Below, in pieces: positions 56,864 through 64,000 of a stretch of 64,000 bases of DNA. Both the position numbers and the translations under genes were made by a program. The DNA comes from Zingiber officinale. Lineage: Eukaryota > Streptophyta > Magnoliopsida > Zingiberales > Zingiberaceae. Location of the stretch: positions 29,495,598-29,559,597 of the forward strand of contig NC_055986.1 in the NCBI RefSeq assembly GCF_018446385.1, given 5' to 3'. Under the pieces are notes generated by a model. It saw only the letters and a program-made list of their open reading frames with translations, ran no database searches and was not told the DNA's origin. Within the stretch, counting starts at the first letter, position 1. Each line of letters starts with the position of its first letter.

Positions 56864-57160
56864 TCTTCTTCTTCCCCTTTTCTTCTTCCTTGGTTGGCGG
56901 CATCAACTCTCTAGGAGACCCTTGGTGGCCGGATTTTGCTTGGAGAAGAAGTAGAGAAAGGAGGCTTTGTTTCTTAGCATCCCTTGGAGCTTGGTTGGTG
57001 GTCGAAGACCTTTATCTCTAGGAGATTCTTGGTGGCCGAAATTTGCAAGGAGCAGAAGGAGTCTTGGGTGGATTCTCGTCTCGGTAGATCGTCGCCCACA
57101 CAACGTTCGAGATAATAAGAGGAATACGGCAGAAGATCGTGAAGTCTATAAGTTATAAAA

Positions 57161-58022
57161 TGTAACGACATGACCCATTTGGCGGCCCATTTGGTGACCC
57201 TCGGGTCGTTGACCGTCGACCGTCGACCGTCGGCCGTGCCGTTACTCACAAGGACTTTCCACCCCTAGCAGTGGATTTTTGCCTCCCCCAGGATTTAAAC
57301 TCTAAACCTCCAAGCTTAAGTATTAGAGTTTATGAATCCTGGTAACCTAGTGAGTTATTGTAACAACTCGACCCATTTGGCGGCCCATTTGGTGGCCCAT
57401 TTGGCGACCCTCGGGTCGTCGACCGTCGGCCGTGCCATTACTCACTATGACTTTCCACCCCTGATCAATGGATTTGGCCTCCCCCAGGATTCGAACTCTA
57501 AACCTCCAGGCTTAAGTATTAGAGTTTATGAATCCTGGTAACCAAGTGAGAGGTTTATGAATCCTGGAGGTTTAGAGTTCGAATCCTGGGGGAGGCAAAA
57601 ATCCACTGCTAGGGGTGGAAAGTCCTAGTGAGTAATGGCACGGCTAAGGGTCGTCGGTCGACGACATGAGAGGTCGCCAAATGGGCCGACGACATAAGGG
57701 CCGACGGTCGACGATCCGAGGGTCGCCAAATGGGCCACCAAATGGGCCAAGAGGGCTGGGTCGTTACACGAACTCTAAACCTCCAGGCTTAAGTATTAGA
57801 GTTTATGAATTCTGGTAACCAAGTGAGTCTCACTTGGTTACCAGGATTCATAAACTCTAATACTTAAGTCTGGAGGTTTAGAGTTTGAATCCTGGGGGAG
57901 ACAAAAATCCACAGCCAGGGGTGGAAAGTCCTAGTGAGTAACGGCACGACCGACGGTCGACGGTCGACGATCGACGACCCGAGGGTCGCCAAATGGGCCG
58001 CCAAATGTGTTGGGTCGTTACA
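57161..58022. repeat. Foldback cluster of about 190-bp TGTAACGAC units
   Basis: Five copies lie back to back: 57161-57354 (+), 57359-57550 (+), 57551-57768 (-), 57769-57827 (+, head missing) and 57828-58022 (-). A full unit has the 70-bp module, a middle part (ggactttccacccct ... tggatttttgcctccccc) and a tRNA-like end whose reverse strand reads AGAGTTCGAATCC. The whole cluster starts TGTAACGAC, ends TCGTTACA, and is flanked by ataaaa on both sides (57155-57160, 58023-58028). It may therefore have inserted as one unit. Confidence 0.75.
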
Positions 58023-58067
58023 ATAAAAAGGCTGGCAGTGGATTTTTGCCTCCCCCAGTATTCGAAC
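58023..58067 (+). other. Fragment between foldback cluster and next LTR
   Basis: After ataaaa comes ggcagtggatttttgcctcc to ttcgaac, the middle part of another foldback unit. It is cut by the LTR beginning at 58068. Confidence 0.6.
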
Positions 58068-60766
58068 TGTAACGACCACCCTTCTTACTACTACTCACTA
58101 AGGGCGACCATTACCTAACTACTACTCTACTTACTAGTGTCACTTATGCTATTATTAGCAACACTTAGATTTATCACTACCCTAGAGGAATTCCTACCGA
58201 AAAATTTCGACAGAGTCTCCCCTGTACCGGTGACCAAATCAACAATACAAATAATCTATACTCAGCCACAAGCGGCTGGAACATATATTTTCACAACCAC
58301 ACAGTAATAATACACACTATAACTAAAAGAAAGCTATTCTAGCAATAGTAACCAAACATAACTTTAACAGTAGGACATATCAAGCTACAAATACGAATTA
58401 AACTCCATTATAATCTCAACTTCATAATTGCATTTAAGAAGAAAACTAAAAACATAAACTGAAACTCTAAACAGGTAGGTCCTGAAAATTTGCTAGCAAA
58501 CTCTGGATCTCTCCATAGTCCAGTCATCACACACCTTCATCACCACGACCTTGTCGCCTTCCTTTCATACTTTAGCTTTTCCTTTATCTGCAGTAGGAGG
58601 AAAAATAAATCTATAAGCGAAATGCTTAGTAAGTACTAAACTATCTCACAAAAACTCGAAGTGCATAAAAACGCAAACGATACTGAAACTGAAATGCTAA
58701 AAGAAAAGCTACATGTACTCATCTAATAGCAAAGTACTCAAATAAACTGCATACTCATGATATACCAGAATAAAGCTGAATACTGGAAATAGAACTAAAC
58801 ATGCTCACTAAACTGATAAGAAAAGTAATGAAACTCATGCTATAAGCTTAGAATTAAGAGAACTAAACTTCTATTGAATCTAAACATAGGTGGTAACTGT
58901 TTCATTTACTTATAGCTTTATACTTGAAATTAATATTTTAATTTCACTTTTACTTTCTTCTTCTTTTTCTTTTTTTCTTTCTTCTTCTTTTTCTTTTTTT
59001 CTTTCTTCTTCTTTTTCTTTGGGCCCAGGCTTAGTACCATCTTATGCGCGCTCTCTAATAGTGACTGAGGTAGCGAGCCTCTAGTCCTATGAGGGTAAAG
59101 ACTTCGGTATTACCAGGGCCAAGACCTCGGAATTGGTCACCTGGATTTGTTTGACAACAACCTCTGAAGTTGGGTACTAGCCTCTTACTTTAATTTACTT
59201 GTTATCTTTTATAACTAGACCTTGGTCTTTTTCTTACTTGTAGTTACCCATAATCCTCAAAAGGTTTAATAGGGCACATAATCATTCCACTAAAATACAT
59301 GGCTATTCATCTTATTAAAATAGCAAAAACAACTAACTATATGCTTTAGGTTAAAGAGCTATTAAAAGCTAACTAACACATATATGCATATGTATCAAAA
59401 CAAGGAACAAGAACTAAATTATAATTCAATTCGTTAAGACTTGCTGTGAAAATAAGGAATTTGCATCTACTGAGCATGCTGTCCAATAACAAGAAATCTA
59501 AGATTTGCATGCTTTAAATTAGATCATTCAAGCTCACTGATTTGCAAGGAAGTAAAACTGTAAAGTTAAAGGAGAAAGCCAGTTGTCCATACTTAATACC
59601 TTTTTGCAAAAGAACTAAACTGAATCATTGACCTAAAACTAGTCATACTCATTAATTTACCAAAGAAGCTACATTTGACACGCTAACTACAAGGTTGTTC
59701 TTGCTTGTGGATTTAATCTTCATACTTCTACAACCACCTACAACGTACGGGCAATGCACAGATACCACAACACTAGGCTGAAATGCAAGGGAAAGAAACC
59801 TGCCGTTCGTGCTTGCTGGATAATAAGGGTTTCACCCAAAAATTGAAATGAAAGGGAAAAACTATTCGGCCATGCTAAAGCAGCAACTAGAGGTTTACTA
59901 CATGCTCAAGGGAAATAATTTAGGGATCTGTTCGTGCCCCTTAAATGGCACTAGATCTAAGCAGTATGGGAAATTACTGCGTGTACTAAAGGGAACTAGA
60001 AGCTTAATGGATAATAAAATTCTGAAATGTTTCATTTGTTGTGATAAACCTTTGACTGCTAAAAAAAACTACCTCAAAGCTAAATCTGGAATACTCCAAG
60101 GCTGTTCAAATAGAACAAAGCTTTATTTATGCAAACAGAAATGACGCCTATGCGAAACTTGCTGAAATTTAAACAAACCTATATAACCTGTTTTGTTTGT
60201 TCAAAATTTGTATTTTCATTGAGCAGTAGAGGTCTTAAAGCACACTACAGCAGGGATGAAAAGAAGAAAACAAATCCTGAAACTACACTTAAGGCTTCAG
60301 CAACTCAATTCTGCGTGGTATAATTCAAACACTCAAAGGAAATAAAACATGTCCCTAGCAACCACAATTTAAACTGTACGTTTCGGTAACAAAAGGAAAC
60401 CTAAACAATCTCTTCTTTTTATTTCCAGATTCCTTCTCTCACGATAGTAACATCAAAAACCCCAATCTTATGGCATGCTTCAGATTCAAGAAACTCAGGA
60501 AACAAGGAAACGAAACCAAAAGTTTGAATCAACTCCTACCATAGGTGAGTAGTACTTACTCCTTGATTGCTTGGACTTACAACCGAGAGGGAGAGGCGGC
60601 TAGGGTTCCGGGTGGAGCTTGAAACTCGGTGGCTCCTTTGTGCTTCTGAGCTCCCTTCTCGTCGGGATGACCACCCACGGGTGAAGACTGGCTGGAAAAG
60701 GGCTTCGCCGGCGCCGGAGAACAAAGCTCTAGCTTTGCTGCGTTTCCTCCTGAGTCCGGAAGCACC
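58068..60766 (-). mobile_element. Minus-strand Tekay-like LTR, cut by the next insertion
   Basis: Starts TGTAACGACCACCC on the + strand. On the minus strand it carries the usual landmarks: an acceptor-like ctgcag (rc near 58590), the gggcccaagg module with the ccgaggtctt phrase (59020-59170), and a GTAAGT donor region (rc near 60557 and 60580). The sequence stops at 60766 where a copia-like LTR begins. Its other end is not in the window, so solo versus complete is undecided. Small ORFs here (for example 59848-60144) do not resemble any protein. Confidence 0.8.
58950..59020 (+). repeat. CT-rich tandem repeat
   Basis: About three copies of a 24-bp pyrimidine unit (ctttcttcttctttttc and a T run). 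On the LTR's own strand it is a purine tract. Confidence 0.8.
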
Positions 60767-61437
60767 TGTTGGTGCGGTTAGCACTAACGATTTAACCCAG
60801 GTTTTGATGAATGACAAATCAGGTTAAGTTAGTTTGTTGTTGTCTAACACTCTGATCGAGTGTGCAGGAGAAGCCCAGACAGGTCGACGGGCTGATCGGA
60901 TGTCTAGCACGAAACCCAGCTAGGTCGACGGGCTGACCGGATAGCTGGCGAGAAGTCCAGCTAGGCCGACGGGCTGACCGGATAGCTGGCGAGAAGTCCA
61001 AGCGGGTCGACGGGCTGACCGGACGCTTGGCGAGAAGTCCAGCTAGGTCGACGGGCTGACCGGATAGCTGGCGAGAAGTCCAAGCGGGTCGACGGGCTGA
61101 CCGGACGCTTGGCGAGAAGTCCAGACGGGTCGACGGGCTGACCGGACATCTGGCAGGTAAGTAAGGTAAGTCACTAGAAGGGAGTGACTGTGAGGACGCG
61201 TTCCCGGGAAGGGAACATTAGGTGTCGATCCGGCTTAGATCCATTTCAGATATCTAAGTCGAGATCGTGACTAGATTCCGGTCTCGGAAAGACGGAATCT
61301 AAGTTATACTCTTTTTTATTTATCCGTTGAACTTTAACTGTGCTGACAATCTGTTTTACAGGATATATATTTGCCTTGGACTAACTTTGTTTTGCAGGAA
61401 AAGGGAGTTTTCTGGAACAAGGTGGTCCGGGCGCCCG
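60767..61437 (+). mobile_element. Copia-like LTR with 41-bp minisatellite, interrupted
   Basis: Starts TGTTGGTGCGGTTAGCAC inside the previous LTR and is itself cut at 61438. It contains the seven-unit minisatellite at 60868-61154 and ends here in ggtggtccgggcgcccg. Neither the end nor the target duplication is visible. The TGTTGG start and the tttgatgaatgacaaa phrase are typical of plant copia LTRs (family knowledge, not proven here). Confidence 0.7.
60868..61154 (+). repeat. 41-bp minisatellite of hairpin units with covarying arms
   Basis: Seven units start at 60868, 60911, 60950, 60991, 61032, 61073 and 61114; the last five are exactly 41 bp. The core ggtcgacgggctgaccgga is constant. The outer arms differ between units but stay complementary within each: CCAGCTA with TAGCTGG (units 2, 3, 5), CCAAGCG with CGCTTGG (units 4, 6), CCAGACA with TGTCTAG (unit 1, one mismatch) and CCAGACG with CATCTGG (unit 7, one mismatch). 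An inner GGTC/GACC stem extends each hairpin. Confidence 0.9.
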
Positions 61438-64000
61438 TGTAAAGACCACCCAGTTTCTTTCCTACTACTCTGAGGGTGACCGCTACTGTTTCTACTAACT
61501 ACTGTAACTTGTACTACTTGCATTAAGACTAGGGAAAATTTAAACTATTGGGAACATATCACATATCAGAACATGCCTCTTATTAGTAGCATAAAATTTC
61601 TTGATACTTTTTTTTTTTAAGATTTAACATGCAACATGTGTAACAGCAAGTATAACATATAGACAACTAATGCTCAAGTGTCTCTACTGCTTATTACTTC
61701 CTTAACTATATTGCATTTATATCATTCTAAATCTTAACAGGAATGAAAAGAAATTACTTAAACCTTCTGTTCATTCATTCCAACAAAACCGAACAGCACA
61801 CATATATCATGCAATTTCTATTTGGTATGGCAAATGAGCATGCAGATTTTTCTGTATTTAAGCAGCAGTGTATCCCAACACAAATAATGCTACAACGTTG
61901 ATAACAGAACAACACGTACATGGCAGCTCAAATGCAAGAAATTTCAGAAATAACTAAACTCCATTAGTGCAAGGAATTACAATACTGCACCAAATTTTAG
62001 CATGCAACCAAAGCAATCAAGTCCGGACACACTTTCAGCAACATCTAACAATCCTTTAACAGATTAGCATATATGGCTATTACTCATCTTTAGCAACTCA
62101 TGGCATATCAGTGTTCACAGAAATTTCTTTGCAAATAAAAAAAACCAAATTTCCAGCAGCAACAGATAACACAATAGCAGATAAGTATCACAGCCGAAAC
62201 AGTTCCCAAGCTTAAGCAATGCAAATCAGGCTACAATAATATAGAACCTTACAGTTTTAAGCAACATGAAGGATCTGAATTTACCAAACTCCACGGCAAC
62301 AAACTAAAACTCCAGATTTAAGCAATGCACCAAAACCGAATTCCATATAACTCAAACAATTCATATTGTACTCAACAGAACCAACGTATTTAATCAACTT
62401 CAAAACAGTAAAATAGGGAGAGCATAAAGAATCTGAATTTTTTATTAATCCTCCTAGTTATTTATGAAGAAACCTAAATAACTTAACTTGCAGAAATTTA
62501 AAAGCCAGGTCCCCAAATCTTCCATCCCCGCCATCCACACACACATCACCAGTGTCTCCTTGTCGCCTTCTTCTATGCCATTTTAGCCTTTCCTTTATTT
62601 TTATCTATATCTGCAGTAGGAGGAAAAAGTAGTATCTATAAGCATAAAGCTTAGTAAGTGCTTTCTACTCACAAAATCCGATACGGAATGCATAAGCATA
62701 AAAGAAAGCAGGGAAATACATGCTCAACATGAAAAATAGCAATTAAACTACATCATGCATCTCTAAAGGAAACAATAATTTAACTTGCTAAAATTTGCAA
62801 CTTAGATAAAGGAACTCGTTCTATTTGTTTCCAAATTTATACTTTTATACTTTAAAATAATATTCAACTTAACTTGGGCCCGGCATTGTACCACTTTGCG
62901 CGCCTTTCTTAATGAGAATTGAGGTAGCTAATCCCAAAACCATTAAGACACTTCTAGACCTTATGTCTAGGGGCAACTTGGAGCCCATCCCTTGGACACT
63001 GTGTCCAGTACATTTAAAAGTAAAATACTTTTCTTTATATCTTTCTTTTAATACTTCTTCTAATAAAAATGCCTTGGCATTTATTAGAGGCAATTTAAGC
63101 AACTCATTTAGCAGCTCAATCACATGCCACGTTCACATTAAGGGTTTAAGCAATTTAAGCATATCCCTGTTTCACTTTAAGCTACAGAACTAACTCCAAT
63201 ACCAACTTTTCATACCTAACAGATGTAAAGGTAAGAATTCTAGAAATAACCCAAAAATATAGCCTCATGAGACATGGCTGAATCAACTCAATATATATCA
63301 CATCTCAAGAAATCAGTTTTCTACTGCGAAACTATCCATAACCAATTATGATCAATTTGCATGCTTTAACATGATTGAATTGCTAGGAAGACTAAAGTTC
63401 GAACCTACTGCATTCATCACTAAAACTAGTTTCTATTGAACTAAAATTTGCTTCCAATAGAAAACATCTGAGGATGATGGCATCCAAACAAAGCACTACT
63501 ACATCAGCACTAGCATTTCTAATTCGGTACTAATACATGAGGTTAGCCAATTCTATCAACAATAATATTCCAGGCAATGCAAGATAGTATAATTCCAGTG
63601 GTAACACAACAGGCTTAAACTAGAATATATCTACTTAAACATGCTTAATGTGTAAGGTAAATACACCTAACTAGCATGCTGTAGTAATCAAGGAAAACCC
63701 TCAAAACTTCTGTTCGTGCCCTAAATAAAACACATTAACAGATTAAAATCAACTTAAACCGAATTGGCTAGAGCAAGGATCAAATCCGAAACCATATGCT
63801 AAGATGAAAGGCTACTGTTATCATTTTACAACAAAACGCAAGATAACAACCCGAGAGCTACTCCTACCGCAGGTGAGAAGCACTTACATTGGGTTCTTGG
63901 ACTTACAACCGAAGAGATAGGGCTACTAGGGTTCGGAGAAGTTGTTTCCTCAACGATCTCTTGGTATCTACTTGTTCTTCTCGACGAGGGGATCACGAAG
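61438..64000 (-). mobile_element. Minus-strand LTR of the TE2 lineage, cut by the window edge
   Basis: Starts TGTAAAGACCACCC on the + strand. Its reverse complement closely matches the TE2 LTR: the ggcatagaagaaggcgacaa phrase (rc near 62560-62580), cctcctactgcag (rc near 62611-62623) and the gccccta-gacataaggtc phrase (rc near 62955-62975). The GTAAGTGC donor-like site is at rc 63884. It runs off the window, so its other end and type are unknown. Confidence 0.85.

Larger units (their letters stand above)
52091..57160 (+). mobile_element. Copia-like LTR, interrupted
   Basis: It starts near ttagagtgtatactaaaagc and contains the phrases typical of a long plant copia-type LTR, including repeated ggtggccg motifs near its 3' part (53050-53160, 53840, 56890-57045). 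Its own DNA is about 52091-53865 and 56864-57160. A minus-strand solo LTR splits it. At 57161 a foldback cluster follows, after which about 10 bp (ataaaaaggc) may continue it. No coding region was seen. Superfamily is inferred from general character only. Confidence 0.6.

Noticed and set aside
58890-59084. Possible membrane protein ORF (Ser/Phe-rich)
   Set aside because: It translates the CT-rich tandem repeat at 58950-59020.
59848-60323. Two Cys/Lys-rich ORFs that could be a small host gene
   Set aside because: They lie within a Tekay-like LTR, have no recognisable domain, and the region aligns in general character with non-coding parts of the other LTRs.
60819-61149. Minus-strand ORFs with repeated S-G-Q-P-V-D phrases
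   Set aside because: They are translations of the 41-bp minisatellite; the repeat explains the periodic residues.
60868-61154. CRISPR-like array
   Set aside because: Units are contiguous with no unique spacers, and the context is a plant LTR.

Overview
This is nuclear DNA from a flowering plant, probably a monocot, although the sequence does not fix the species. It contains no ordinary protein-coding host gene. It holds two things: a tandem cluster of U5 spliceosomal snRNA genes and pseudogenes, and a thick layer of LTR retrotransposons, mostly of the Tekay/Del type (Ty3/gypsy chromoviruses), that have broken the cluster into pieces. The family evidence is the U5 invariant loop, the plant snRNA promoter (USE plus TATA), iMet-type primer-binding sites, and a pol order of PR-RT-RH-INT ending in a chromodomain-like tail.

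The U5 cluster appears at 83-1394, 13501-22668, 49265-49978 and 51505-51858. Removing the insertions gives a head-to-tail array of 18 recognisable copies, all on the + strand, with monomers of about 570-690 bp. A complete unit has a USE (GTCCCACATTG), a TATA box about 32 bp further on, a U5 body with loop CGCCTTTTACTAAAG, an Sm site AATTTTTGA, a 3' hairpin and a plant snRNA 3' box. There are four monomer classes. I call them D, A, B and C, and they recur in that order as a higher-order repeat of about 2.62 kb. Class B copies have lost the TAC of the invariant loop and look like pseudogenes.

Retrotransposon layers. TE1 (1395-13500, + strand, TSD gttgc/gttac) sits inside a class B U5 unit. Its 5' LTR has been split by a solo LTR (2413-4248, TSD aatca). 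A minus-strand solo LTR (22669-49259, TSD acatt) sits in the U5 spacer. It is split by a plus-strand solo LTR (26514-48814, TSD gtcgg), which is itself split by TE3 (27694-36792, minus strand, TSD tcttg) and TE2 (37011-47609, plus strand, TSD aagtt). Every junction carries a 5-bp duplication, so the order of events can be read directly. TE2 is the youngest and best preserved. TE1 is inactivated mainly by CAG-to-TAG stops. TE3 is riddled with small deletions.

Right-hand part (51859-64000). Here a copia-like LTR is interrupted by a minus-strand solo LTR and by a foldback cluster of about 190-bp units. Two further minus-strand Tekay-like LTRs follow. Between them is a copia-like LTR carrying a 41-bp minisatellite whose hairpin arms covary. 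The window ends inside the last LTR.

The points most worth following up are the U5 array and its higher-order structure, the covarying hairpin arrays in two different LTR families, the antisense tRNA-like motif near LTR starts, and a patchy CTG/CAG-to-CG collapse that may be a consensus-sequence artefact at CHG-methylated sites.
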